Below are positions 28,096 to 37,000 of a DNA stretch of 64,000 nt, one piece after another (the stretch's first letter is position 1; each line of letters starts with the position of its first letter). Both the position numbers and the translations under genes were made by a program. Where the stretch lies: positions 124,001 through 188,000 of the forward strand of contig NZ_SMDC01000005.1 of NCBI RefSeq assembly GCF_004343155.1. Reading direction: 5' to 3'. The DNA comes from Marichromatium gracile (GTDB lineage Bacteria > Pseudomonadota > Gammaproteobacteria > Chromatiales > Chromatiaceae). Below the pieces are notes generated by a model. The model was not told the origin of the DNA. It did no database searches and saw only the letters and a list, made by a program, of their open reading frames with translations.

Positions 28096-29007
28096 ATGGA
28101 TCGAATCACCACGCTGTTTCCGCTCTGGGCGCTGGCCGCAAGCCTGCTGGCGCTCACCTTTCCAGACCCCTTGGCCGCGCTCAAGCCCGGTATCGTGCCG
28201 CTGCTCGGGGTGGTGATGTTCGGCATGGGCGCGACCCTGAGTCCGGGCCAGTTCAGCGCGGTGTTGCGTCGCCCCGGGGTCATCGGCCTGGGCGTGGTCC
28301 TGCAATACCTGCTGATGCCGTTTGCGGCCTGGGCGATCGGACTCGCCCTCGGTCTGCCGCCGCAACTCCTCGCCGGGCTGGTACTGGTCGGCGCCGCCCC
28401 CGGTGGTACCGCCTCCAACGTCATCTGCTATCTGGCGCGCGGCGATCTCGCGCTCTCGATCACCCTGACCACGGTCTCGACCCTGCTCGCGGTGGTGCTC
28501 ACGCCCGTGCTCACCCTGCTCTATGTCGGCGAGCGGGTCGCGGTGCCCGCCCTCGACATGTTCTGGTCGATCCTGCGCATCGTGCTGGTGCCGGTCGCCC
28601 TCGGGGTGCTGGTCAACCGGCTGCTGGGGGCGCGGCTGGCGATGTTCGAGCGGGTCTTCCCGCTGATCTCGGTGGCGGCCATCGTGTTCATCATCGCGGT
28701 GATCGTGGCGCTCAATCACGACCAGCTCGTCACCCTCGGGCCGCTGGTCGCGCTCGCCGTGGTGCTGCACAACCTCACCGGATTGAGTCTGGGGTATACG
28801 CTGGCGCGCCTGCTGGGGCAGGGCGAGGCGCGGGCGCGGACCCTGGCGATCGAGGTCGGGATGCAGAACTCGGGGCTCGCCGTGGCGCTCGCGATCAAGT
28901 CCTTCTCCGCCGCCGCGGCACTGCCCGGTGCGCTGTTCTCGATCTGGCACAACCTCTCCGGCGCGCTGCTCGCCGCCTGGTGGTCGCGGCGGCCGCCTGG
29001 GGCTTGA
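28096..29007 (+). CDS. BASS-family bile acid:sodium symporter-like transporter
   Basis: This 303-residue protein has about nine to ten membrane segments and the hallmarks of the bile acid:Na+ symporter family: LVGAAPGGTASNVICYLARG in the middle and EVGMQNSGLAVALA near the end, where sodium is bound. Bacterial members move organic anions such as pantoate or keto acids. The substrate here is not known. It probably shares a promoter with metY, which raises the possibility of a role linked to sulfur amino acids, but this is inference. It ends just before an inverted-repeat element. Confidence 0.88.
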   Translation: MDRITTLFPLWALAASLLALTFPDPLAALKPGIVPLLGVVMFGMGATLSPGQFSAVLRRPGVIGLGVVLQYLLMPFAAWAIGLALGLPPQLLAGLVLVGAAPGGTASNVICYLARGDLALSITLTTVSTLLAVVLTPVLTLLYVGERVAVPALDMFWSILRIVLVPVALGVLVNRLLGARLAMFERVFPLISVAAIVFIIAVIVALNHDQLVTLGPLVALAVVLHNLTGLSLGYTLARLLGQGEARARTLAIEVGMQNSGLAVALAIKSFSAAAALPGALFSIWHNLSGALLAAWWSRRPPGA

Positions 29008-29029
29008 ACCGCGAAGAGACAAAATCTTC

Positions 29030-29238
29030 AACCACGAAGACACCAAGGGCGCAAAGGGGTTTTAAGCCTCCGGCCTCCAGTCGTCAGCCGCCAGTGGGAG
29101 CTGTACTCGACGGTAGCGCGATCTTCAATAGGCCCGCTGTGCCTTGCGCCAGTGGTTGAGGACAGACCGCCACTGGCGGCTGGAGGCTGATCGCTGGAAG
29201 CTCTTTCCCCCTTCGCGTCCTTTGTGTCTTTGCGGTTT
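29030..29238. repeat. MITE-like imperfect long inverted repeat
   Basis: A left arm (29030-29097) and a right arm (29167-29238) are imperfect inverted copies. ACCACGAAGACACCAAGG-type sequence on the left matches the reverse complement of the CCTTTGTGTCTTTGCGGTTT sequence on the right. GCCTCCAG and CCGCCAGTGG sections pair as well. The centre is about 69 bases. No open frame with coding character lies inside. The structure could fold as a long RNA hairpin or be a small non-autonomous mobile element. Confidence 0.6.
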
Positions 29239-29448
29239 GTTGATTATCAACGGCTTGTAAATGTTTGATGATCCTAGATCGAGGATGAGGGCTTGCGCGG
29301 AGGCGGTGCTTGCCCCACCTCGTGGGAATCCTTCCATCGGTCGTCGGATCGCTCGAAACCACTGCTCTATGGGTGTCTAACCCCTTGGCGGGGTGGGCGT
29401 GGCGGGGGCGTCGGCGGCGGGTGGGTGACGACCCGAGGAGTCTCCGTC
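29239..29448. other. leader region of msrPQ
   Basis: These 210 bases lie between the inverted-repeat element and msrP. No gene is visible. The segment AATGTTTGATGATCCTAGATC (29260-29280) is locally AT-rich and could hold the promoter. GAGGAG at 29435-29440 is the msrP ribosome-binding site. Confidence 0.4.
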
Positions 29449-30375
29449 ATGCTGATTCGCAAGCCTGCCGATATCCCGTCCTCCGAGATCACCCCACCGG
29501 AGGTGTGGCGTGCGCGTCGTACCTTCATCCAGGGCGCCGCCCTGGGCGTGGGCGCGGCGGCGCTGGCGCCGCTCGGTGCCGTCGCTGCGGCCTATCCGCG
29601 TCCCGGCGAGGACGAACCCCTGACCCCGCGTGAGTTCGTCACCGGTTACAACAACTTCTACGAGTTCGGGACCGACAAGGGGGACCCGGCGGCGCATGCC
29701 CATCGGCTGCGCACCCGGCCCTGGTCGGTGGTGGTCGACGGCGAGTGCGCGCGTCCCGGCGAGATCGGCATCGAGGACATCCTCAGCGGGTTCGATCAGC
29801 AGGAGCGCATCTATCGGCTGCGTTGTGTCGAGGCCTGGTCGATGGTGATCCCCTGGCTCGGCTTCCCGCTCGGTGAGCTGCTGGCACGTTTCGAGCCGAC
29901 CTCGCGGGCGCGCTATGTCGCCTTCGAGACCCTGTTCGACCCCGAGCAGATGCCCGGTCAGCGCCGTCGGGTGCTCGACTGGCCCTATCGCGAGGGGCTG
30001 CGTATCGACGAGGCGATGCACCCGCTGACGCTGCTCGCCACCGGGCTCTATGGCGAGACCCTGCCGAACCAGAACGGCGCGCCGCTGCGTCTGGTGGTGC
30101 CCTGGAAGTACGGCTTCAAGAGCATCAAGTCGATCGTGCGCATCCGCTTCACCGCCGAGCAGCCGCCGGCGACCTGGAACAGGATGCAACCCGACGAGTA
30201 CGGCTTCTATGCCAACGTCAATCCCGCCGTCGACCATCCGCGCTGGAGCCAGAAGAGCCATCGCATGATCGGTGGCGGCTGGCTGGCCAAGCGGCGCGAG
30301 ACCCTGCCGTTCAACGGCTATGCCGAGGAGGTCGCCGGGCTCTATGCCGGCATGGACCTGAGGCGCTTTTACTGA
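29449..30375 (+). CDS. msrP: methionine sulfoxide reductase catalytic subunit MsrP
   Basis: MsrP (YedY) is a molybdopterin enzyme that repairs oxidised methionine in periplasmic proteins, using quinol electrons delivered by MsrQ. The 308-residue precursor has a twin-arginine-type leader ([20 protein letters not shown]). Cys126 in LRCVEAWSM is the predicted molybdenum ligand, and [14 protein letters not shown] and the [17 protein letters not shown] segment are conserved. GAGGAG 8 bases before the ATG supports the start. The stop codon overlaps the msrQ start by one base (TGATG), so the two are translationally coupled. Confidence 0.96.
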   Translation: MLIRKPADIPSSEITPPEVWRARRTFIQGAALGVGAAALAPLGAVAAAYPRPGEDEPLTPREFVTGYNNFYEFGTDKGDPAAHAHRLRTRPWSVVVDGECARPGEIGIEDILSGFDQQERIYRLRCVEAWSMVIPWLGFPLGELLARFEPTSRARYVAFETLFDPEQMPGQRRRVLDWPYREGLRIDEAMHPLTLLATGLYGETLPNQNGAPLRLVVPWKYGFKSIKSIVRIRFTAEQPPATWNRMQPDEYGFYANVNPAVDHPRWSQKSHRMIGGGWLAKRRETLPFNGYAEEVAGLYAGMDLRRFY

Positions 30376-31034
30376 TGACCGGGCGCGACTGGGTGGCCTG
30401 GGCCAAGCCCGGGGTCTTTCTGCTCTGTCTGCTGCCGCTGGCGCTGACCCTGGCGCAGGGGCTCGGTGGTGGGCTGGCGCTGGGGGCCAATCCGGTCGAG
30501 ACGCTGCTCCATCGCAGCGGGCTGTGGACCTTGCGGATGCTGCTGCTCACCCTCGCGCTGACCCCGCTCAGTCGCGCCCTCGGGCGGCCCTGGCCGATCC
30601 GGCTGCGGCGCATGCTGGGGCTGTTCGCCTTCTTCTACGGCATGCTCCATCTGCTGGTCTATCTGTGGCTCGACCGCGCGCTCGATTGGCCGGTGATCGT
30701 CGAGGATCTGACCGAGCGGCCCTACATCATCGTCGGCATGGTGGCGCTGGTGCTGATGAGCGTGCTGGCGCTGACCTCGACCCGTGGCTGGCAGCGTCGG
30801 CTGCGGCGCAACTGGAAGCGGTTGCACCGCGTCGTCTACCTGATCGCGGTGCTCGGGGTGTTGCACTTCCTCTGGCTGGTCAAGGCCGATCTGCGCGAGC
30901 CGCTGATCTATGCCGTCATCCTCGGCGTGCTGCTGGCGCTGCGGCTGCCCTGGGGGCGTTGGCGGCGCGCCTGGACTCAGTCGGCTCAGTCGGCTCCGGC
31001 GGTGGCGCGGCGCTCGGCGAGTTCGTCGCGATAA
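30375..31034 (+). CDS. msrQ: heme-containing membrane subunit MsrQ
   Basis: The 219-residue protein is the YedZ/MsrQ b-type cytochrome of the ferric-reductase-like family, which passes electrons from the quinone pool to MsrP. About six membrane segments are visible, with histidines that can bind heme in FYGMLHLLVYL, WKRLHRVVYL and AVLGVLHFLWL. The start overlaps the msrP stop. The last 16 codons overlap the end of the convergent minus-strand gene by 49 bases. Confidence 0.94.
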   Translation: MTGRDWVAWAKPGVFLLCLLPLALTLAQGLGGGLALGANPVETLLHRSGLWTLRMLLLTLALTPLSRALGRPWPIRLRRMLGLFAFFYGMLHLLVYLWLDRALDWPVIVEDLTERPYIIVGMVALVLMSVLALTSTRGWQRRLRRNWKRLHRVVYLIAVLGVLHFLWLVKADLREPLIYAVILGVLLALRLPWGRWRRAWTQSAQSAPAVARRSASSSR

Positions 31035-31315
31035 TCGAGGAAGTCGAGCAGGTGTGCGCCCAGCCGGGCGTCGATCTCGCCGGCTTCGGGTTCGTGCTCG
31101 GGCTGGTCGCGATGCCGATAGGCCAGATCCGGGGCCACCATCTCCAGGGTGATGTAGGCGAACAGGCTCTCGGCGACCAGGGTCGCGGCCCGGCAGCGCC
31201 ATTCCGGCTGGTCGCGATCGAGTCGAGCGAGCCGTTCGGGTTCGATGGTGCCGGTCTGCAACCGGGTCCAGTCCTCGATCAGTTGGCGGGTGGGGGCGTC
31301 GGTGGTGTCGTGCAT
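30986..31315 (-). CDS. small soluble protein of unknown function
   Basis: This 109-residue acidic protein (MHDTTDAPTRQLIEDWTRLQ at the start) is not recognised. It is helical, with segments such as RAATLVAESLFAYITLEMVA and LGAHLLDFLDYRDELAERR, and has no signal peptide. Coding character is reasonable throughout, but its last 16 codons are antisense to the end of msrQ. The gene might end earlier or be a mispredicted frame, although the body outside the overlap looks real. Confidence 0.55.
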   Translation of the reverse strand: MHDTTDAPTRQLIEDWTRLQTGTIEPERLARLDRDQPEWRCRAATLVAESLFAYITLEMVAPDLAYRHRDQPEHEPEAGEIDARLGAHLLDFLDYRDELAERRATAGAD

Positions 31316-32385
31316 GGCGTCTGGCTCCGGGAACTGAATCGGCCAGTCTAGGGATGCCTCCGGGGAGGGTAAACCCCGGACCCCGTCCGGGGTGGAGGCC
31401 GATGTCCGAGGCGAGGTGTTCCCGCGTGGCTGTGAATGGTCTTCTGATCCAGCCTCTCAGGGGCCGAGGCGCTCTTGTGTTCGCGCTCTTTACGTGTTCC
31501 GCGCCGATCTTTCCATGCGCGTGACTTTTTCGGTTTCGAATCTTTTTGATTGTTTTTTATCAGGGTCTTATGGCCATTTTGCGGGGGTTCTTGAGAAGTC
31601 TTTGCTTGTGTCGCTTCGTTTTATCGGTATCATAAAAAACACAAATCAGCTTCACGGTGCCATGCTCTCACCAAGTCGGTGGGTGTTGCGGGGATGCCTG
31701 TTTCGACCCCTGTGATGGCGTGACAGGACAGGGTGATCGCGGCCAGTCCCCGCGCACCATCTACGCCGGAATCGGACATGCGCCGGTTGATCGGATCGCC
31801 CAGGTCACTGGCGTGAAGCTGTACCGTCTTTTCGTTCAACCGAGGACGCACGCGGGAGCGCCATCGCGCTTCCGCTGATGATCCGGCGGCTCGGTCATCG
31901 CCGATGATCGCCGGGACGTCCCGTCTCCATTCGCGCAGCAGTGCGCGTATCCGCCGCGTGGCGTGTCTGCCCGACTCAGGTCTCGGGTCCATGCCTCGCG
32001 ATCCGCCGACAGGTCGCCGCGCCGCCCAGTGGCGTGGCCCTCGGCCCCCGACGCCGCCGCATGCGGCGTCTCGCGCGAATCTCGCGCCTCGTGCCCACCC
32101 GCGAATCGGGTGGCCAGCCAATGTCAATCGTCGCTCGGCGTCAGCGCGTGGTCTTCGGTCCACGCCATGGAAGCGCGCGTGTCCAACGGACCGCGCGATG
32201 CGGCTGCGCGCGCCGTCGCGATGTGTCGACCGTTGCAATGTGTTGGGGAGAGCCCCCTGACGAAATGAAGTGAGGCCCGTCATCCGCGATGCTCAGGACG
32301 TGGGTACGCATTGCTCCTCACCCGTGCGAGGCAATCACCACGGCGAGTGCGCTTCTCGTGCTTGCCACAACACCACGGAGAGACC
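31316..32385. other. gene-poor kilobase before the methyltransferase gene
   Basis: No open frame with convincing coding character lies in these 1070 bases. A perfect 9-bp GC hairpin (ACCCCGGAC / GTCCGGGGT, 31373-31393) lies near the left end. From about 31500 to 31640 the DNA is AT-rich and T-rich on the plus strand. The rest is GC-rich with short inverted segments, such as CGCATGCGGCGTCTCG near 32068. Candidate frames on both strands are Arg-rich shadows. It may hold a long leader, a small RNA or decayed genes. Confidence 0.5.
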
Positions 32386-33045
32386 ATGACCGACTCCAAG
32401 TCCATGAATCAGGCCGATCGTGATGTCAGCAAGCTGATCGGTGTGACCGCCGCCAAGCTCGACGAGCTCGAGCAGTACTACGACAGCTGGTCCGAGACCT
32501 ACGAGGACGACCTGACGTCGATGGGCTACGAGGCCCCGCGCCTCGCCGCCGAGGCGATCAAGTCGCACCAGATCGACCCCGCGCAGCCGATCCTCGACGC
32601 CGGTTGCGGCGTGGGCCTGACCGGGCTGCACCTGGGCAAGCTCGGCTACACCGCGATCACCGGTGTCGACTACTCCCCCAAGTCGCTGGAGAAAGCCGAG
32701 GCGCGCAATTGCTACGCCGAGCTGGCGCGCGTCGATCTCAACAAGCCGCTGGACTTCGCCGAGAACCACTTCGCCGCCGCCCAGTGCATCGGCACCCTGA
32801 CCTATATCGACAACATGGCCGGGCTGATGCGCGAGTTCCATCGCGTGGTCAAGCCCGGCGGTATCGTCCAGCTCAGCCACCGTGTCGACCTCTACGACGA
32901 CGCCTACAGACAGGCCCTCGGCGCGCTCACCGACCAAGGCCACTGGACCCATGTCCATCACTCCGAGCCCCAGCCCTACATCCCCGGCCACCAGGACTTC
33001 GGTGACGACCAGGCGATCATCTTCGACATCTTCCAGGTGAAGTAA
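32386..33045 (+). CDS. class I SAM-dependent methyltransferase
   Basis: The 219-residue protein has a Rossmann-type methyltransferase fold. Motif I is LDAGCGVGLTG (about residues 68-78), motif II VDYSPKSLEKA, and the post-I and motif III segments are AAQCIGTLTYIDNMAGL and HRVVKPGGIVQLSHR. The N-terminal helix YYDSWSETYEDDL resembles the METTL27/WBSCR27-like and TPR-linked methyltransferases. The substrate is unknown. GGAG at 32377-32380 with 5-base spacing supports the start. It is preceded by an unusually long non-coding stretch and followed by REP elements. Confidence 0.88.
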   Translation: MTDSKSMNQADRDVSKLIGVTAAKLDELEQYYDSWSETYEDDLTSMGYEAPRLAAEAIKSHQIDPAQPILDAGCGVGLTGLHLGKLGYTAITGVDYSPKSLEKAEARNCYAELARVDLNKPLDFAENHFAAAQCIGTLTYIDNMAGLMREFHRVVKPGGIVQLSHRVDLYDDAYRQALGALTDQGHWTHVHHSEPQPYIPGHQDFGDDQAIIFDIFQVK

Positions 33046-33171
33046 GCGTCCCAGGCAATTGATTCGCAAAGGCCCGTGGCCGATGTCCGGCATCGGTCAC
33101 AGGCCGCCGCATCGCGTTCGCGATCGGCGTGTGCCGGTCTTGCCGCTGCTCCTTGATTGCTGGCGCGTACA

Positions 33172-33199
33172 GGGTGGGCACGTTGCACTTTGCCCACCC
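33172..33199 (-). repeat. REP unit A
   Basis: A 9-bp palindrome (GGGTGGGCA / TGCCCACCC) with a 10-base loop. Read on the minus strand it has the same core as the other three units, but the usual GTAG before the stem has become GCCG. Its flank GCTGGCGCGTACA is shared with unit D. Confidence 0.8.
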
Positions 33200-33224
33200 G
33201 GCGAACGATGGTGCGTGGACCCTT

Positions 33225-33254
33225 GTAGGCCGGGCAACGCGCAGCATGCCCGGC
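33225..33254 (+). repeat. REP unit B
   Basis: GTAG (33225-33228) precedes an 8-bp palindrome (GCCGGGCA / TGCCCGGC) with a 10-base loop. The GTAG tetranucleotide before the hairpin is the classic guide for RAYT binding. It has the same orientation as unit C. Confidence 0.85.
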
Positions 33255-33311
33255 GTCCCGAACCTTCATGTGTCGCGGTAACGGATCAGCCTGCACCGGG
33301 CCCGACCGACG

Positions 33312-33833
33312 CTAGGAATCCCAACCAAGATCCTCCGGCGCCTCACCACCCCAGTCCGGGCCGTATAACCCGGCCCTCACGCAGCGCCGAAAGGAGCTAT
33401 ACGGCCAATCGCGCGGCGCGGCGCAGTAGCCGTGCTTGACGGGGTTGCCATGCACATAGTCCATATGTCGCCGCCAGTCCCGCTCATCACGGATGAGATG
33501 CTCCCAGAAACGACGTTGCCATACCCCTGTCTCACGACATCGTTGCCGCGATGGCGAGGTCGGCTGGGAGTCGAGGGCGGTGGAGAAACAACGCTTGATA
33601 TGCATCCAGCGCGTCGAAAAGTCCGCGTCCCCCTCGGGCAGCCGCCAGATGGTGTGCAGATGATCCGGCAACACCACCAATGCATCGATTTGGAAGGGAC
33701 GTCGCGCCATCCCCATGCGCAAGGCCCGGCGCAAGGCATCGATGTGCGCGACCAGCAACGGGCGTCGTCCCTCGGTCACCACGGTGAAGAAATAACAGCC
33801 CCCGGGTTGGAAACAGCGGCGGTAGTCGGCCAT
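33312..33833 (-). CDS. REP-associated tyrosine transposase (RAYT), second copy
   Basis: The 173-residue protein is a compact RAYT: it opens MADYRRCFQPGGCYFFTVVT, has the HUH motif at residues 58-60 (LPDHLHTIW), and the helix HMDYVHGNPVKHGYC containing the probable catalytic Tyr. It ends PYSSFRRCVRAGLYGPDWGG, typical of this short subgroup. It is only distantly similar to the first RAYT in the window. Four REP palindromes flank it (33172-33254 and 33885-34033), which directly supports a RAYT/REP pair. These enzymes cut and join single-stranded REP DNA. Confidence 0.93.
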   Translation of the reverse strand: MADYRRCFQPGGCYFFTVVTEGRRPLLVAHIDALRRALRMGMARRPFQIDALVVLPDHLHTIWRLPEGDADFSTRWMHIKRCFSTALDSQPTSPSRQRCRETGVWQRRFWEHLIRDERDWRRHMDYVHGNPVKHGYCAAPRDWPYSSFRRCVRAGLYGPDWGGEAPEDLGWDS

Positions 33834-33884
33834 CCGAATGCTCCGAACCTCTATGACATCTTGGCTCGTCCGTAAGGTTACCCC

Positions 33885-33914
33885 GTAGGCTGGGCAAAGC
33901 GTAGCGTGCCCAGC
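33885..33914 (+). repeat. REP unit C
   Basis: GTAG (33885-33888) precedes an 8-bp palindrome (GCTGGGCA / TGCCCAGC) with a 10-base loop. It is the nearest unit to the RAYT start and could also act in its 5' leader, which would form the complementary hairpin. Confidence 0.85.
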
Positions 33915-34002
33915 AAGGCGAAGGCGTCATGTGTCCGGTGCTCTGATCGCCTCGATCGGCGCTCATTCGTCCCCCGCGGGGCCTCGGTCGCTGGCGCGTA
34001 CA

Positions 34003-34033
34003 GGGTGGGCACGCTGCGCTTTGCCCACCCTAC
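34003..34033 (-). repeat. REP unit D
   Basis: A 9-bp palindrome (GGGTGGGCA / TGCCCACCC) with a 10-base loop. On the minus strand it is preceded by GTAG (complement of 34030-34033). It lies just past the stop of the CHAT gene and may protect or end that message. Confidence 0.85.
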
Positions 34034-34054
34034 GGGAGAGTGCGGGAGAGGCGA

Positions 34055-37000
34055 TCAGGGGGCGGTATCCTGGTCGCAGGTCAGACCATGGTGTTGCAGG
34101 ATCTGTTCGATCTGTCCGGCCTCGGGAATACGTATCTGCCGCGCGGCGGACAGGGCGATGCAGAGCAGCCTGTTGGCCGAGGCGCGATCGGTGGGCGCGT
34201 TTCGTTGCAGCAAGGTCAAGGCTATGTTTGCGCGACAGACAAGCAATGAACGGACGTCGCCGAGTCTTTCGTAGACGGGGAGTTGTTCTGCTGTGCGGAT
34301 GCGCAGCGCCTCATCGAGGTTTCCGCGCGCCTGAAGGATATCAGCGATCTTGCCCTGGGTGACGGTCTTGGAGCGGAGGTCGCCGAGTCTTTCGAAGACG
34401 GGGAGTTGTTCTTCTGTGTGGATGCGCAGCGCCTCATCGAGGTTTCCGCGCGCCTGAAGGATATCAGCGATCTTGCCCTGGGTGACGGCCTTCTCGCGGA
34501 CGTCACCGAGTCGCTCGTAGATGGGTATTTCTTCTTCAGTGCGTATGCGCAGCGCCTCATCGAGGTTTCCGCGCGCCTGAAGGATATCAGCGATCTGGCC
34601 CTGGGTGACGGCCTTGGAGCGGGCGTTGCCGAGTCTTTCGAAGGATGGGAGAACTTCTTCCGTCAAAATGTGCAGCGCCTCATCGAGGTTGCCGCGAGCC
34701 TGAAGGATGTCAGCGATCTGGCCCTGGGTGACGGCCTTGGAGCGGGCGTCGCCGAGTCTTTCGAAGGCTTGGAGAACTTCTTCCGTCAAAATGTGCAGCG
34801 CCTCATCGAGGTTGCCGCGAGCCTGAAGGATGTCAGCGATCTTGCCCTGGGTGACGGCCTTCTCGCGGACGTCGCCGAGTCTTTCGAAGACGGGGAGTTG
34901 TTCTTCAGTGCGGATGCGCAGCGCCTCATCGAGGTTGCCGCGAGCCTGAAGGATGTCAGCGATCTGGCCCTGGGTGACGGCCTTCTCGCGGACGTCGCCG
35001 AGTCTTTCGTAGACGGGGAGTTGTTCTTCAGTGCGGATGCGCAGCGCCTCATCGAGGTTTCCGCGCGCCTGAAGGATATCAGCGATCTTTCCCTGGGTGA
35101 CGGCCTTGGAGCGGACGTCACCGAGTCTTTCGTAGACGGGTAGTTGTTCTTCTGTGCGGATGCGCAGCGCCTCATCGAGGTTTCCGCGCGCCTGAAGGAT
35201 ATCGGCGATCTGGCCTTTGGCTATCGTCGCCTCCCGCTCTTGACCGGCGGCTTCGAAATCTTTCGCGGCAAGCTTGAAACAAGCCAATGCCTCATCATGA
35301 GTGCCCTTGGTCTGAGCGCGGCGCCCGAGGTGGACGTGGATGAATGCCGCATCGACGCCTGCGTAGCGATCGGCAAAGCGCTCTAGGGTTTGGTCGAGCC
35401 AATCTCCCTCACTCAAGCGGATGGCGTAATCGAGCGCGATGGTCATCAATCCGATCGATGGGGTGAATTGTGCGTCCTCAAGTCGCTTTAGTGCGGGTTG
35501 CAGGAGGTCGAAGAAGACCGACTTGGGTGTCTCCTGTGCGGTTGCGAGGAGCCAGCGCGCCTCGGCCTCGGCGATCGGGTCCAGACGTTCGGGTGGGGTG
35601 TCCGGGGTGAGTCGCGCGAGCCGCGCGAGTTCGAGCGCCCGGGGGCCGGGTGAGACCCTGCCCCGGCGATCGCTCCAGCACGGGAACAGGGCATTGAGCG
35701 CGGCGGCGGCGAGATGGGGGCGGCTCTCGTCGCTGGGTGCCTGGACCAGGGGACGGGCGAGGGGATCGACGGCACCCTGTGTGGACCCGTCGATGTGGCT
35801 CCAGTCGCTGATCAGCCCGAGGTTGCACAGTCGGGTGAAGGCCTGCTCGGGCTCGCTGATGCCAGCGGCCTTGCCCACCGCGATGAATGCCGACAGCGGG
35901 ATCGGCAGGCGCAGGTCGGCGTCGAACAGGGTGGCTGCGCTGAGCATGTGCGCCTGCTCTTCACTCAGGGCCTCGCGATATGTCTCGAAGGCCATGCGAC
36001 GGAAGAAGGCGAGGAGTGCGTTTTCGTCCTTGTCCTCCGGTCGCTCGCCGGTGCGGTGATAGTGCGCGATGGCGTTGAGTGCGGCCTCTGCGACGGCGGT
36101 CTCGCCGCCGAGAAGCGGGCGTAGCAGGTCGGCGAGTAGACCGGGATTCCCCTGGGCGAGGGTCTCGGCGCGCTGTTGGTGGGGTTGTGTCTGCTCCAAT
36201 CTCTTGTGGTCGAGCGTGCTGTGGCGGGCGAGCGCCGCTCGCTGTTTATGGGTCTGGCCGCTGTCGAAGGGCTGGAGTGCGATGCGTTCCAGCCTTTCCG
36301 CAAGATTACGCCCTCGGTCGTTGGGCAGGGTGAAGTGGTAACGGCTGGTCAGCAGGAGTCGTGAGGCGGTGCGGGCGCGCGCGAAGGCACCGAGGACGGC
36401 GCCGAGCATGGCGCGATGATCGGCGCTGACCGGGGTGAGTGGTTGTTCGGGCGAGGGGGCGTCGAGGATACGTTCGAGGTCGTCGATGATCAGCAGCACC
36501 GGCTGGGTATCGAGCGGGCCTTCGAGGAGAGCTTCCAGGGCATCGCCGAGGATCTCGGGGTGCTCGGTGACGGCAGAGCGCCACTGTGTGCGCAATGCCT
36601 GACGATCGACGGGAGGTGTCTTTTCGATCAGTCGGTCGAAGACGGTCAGTGCATCGTAATGCTTGAAGATCACGCAGGTAGTCAGCTCGGTCATGCGGTT
36701 GGCGATGCGCGCGGCCAGACTCGATTTGCCGAGACAGCCCATGCCGTGAATCAGCAGACCCGCCGATGCTCCCTCGCGCAGGTGTCGCAGACCTTTTTGA
36801 AGCTGGCGGCGGCGACCAACGAAGAGACCGTGACCCGCGACCGGGATCTGTTCACGCTCTGGGTCGAGGAAGGCCCTGTCGTCGGCTTGGATGCGGGGAT
36901 GCGCCGAGCCGGTCTTGTCGATCAGCGCGGTGCCGCCGGTTGCCCCCAGATAGACCCGTGCCAAGTGCCAATGTCGCCCGTTGTGGGCGTCCGAGTCTTG

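Noticed and set aside
26767-29046. Open frame of 759 codons on the minus strand opposite metY and the transporter gene
   Set aside because: It spans two well-supported plus-strand genes and the spacer between them, and its composition is His/Gln/Glu-rich without motifs.
31630-32283. Minus-strand frame of 217 codons in the gene-poor kilobase
   Set aside because: The product is Arg/Gly/Ala-rich without secondary-structure pattern, has no ribosome-binding site, and looks like chance openness in GC-rich DNA.
34240-35223. Regular repeats as a CRISPR array
   Set aside because: The units are 123 bases long, contiguous, in frame and coding. There are no short palindromic repeats with unique spacers and no cas genes.
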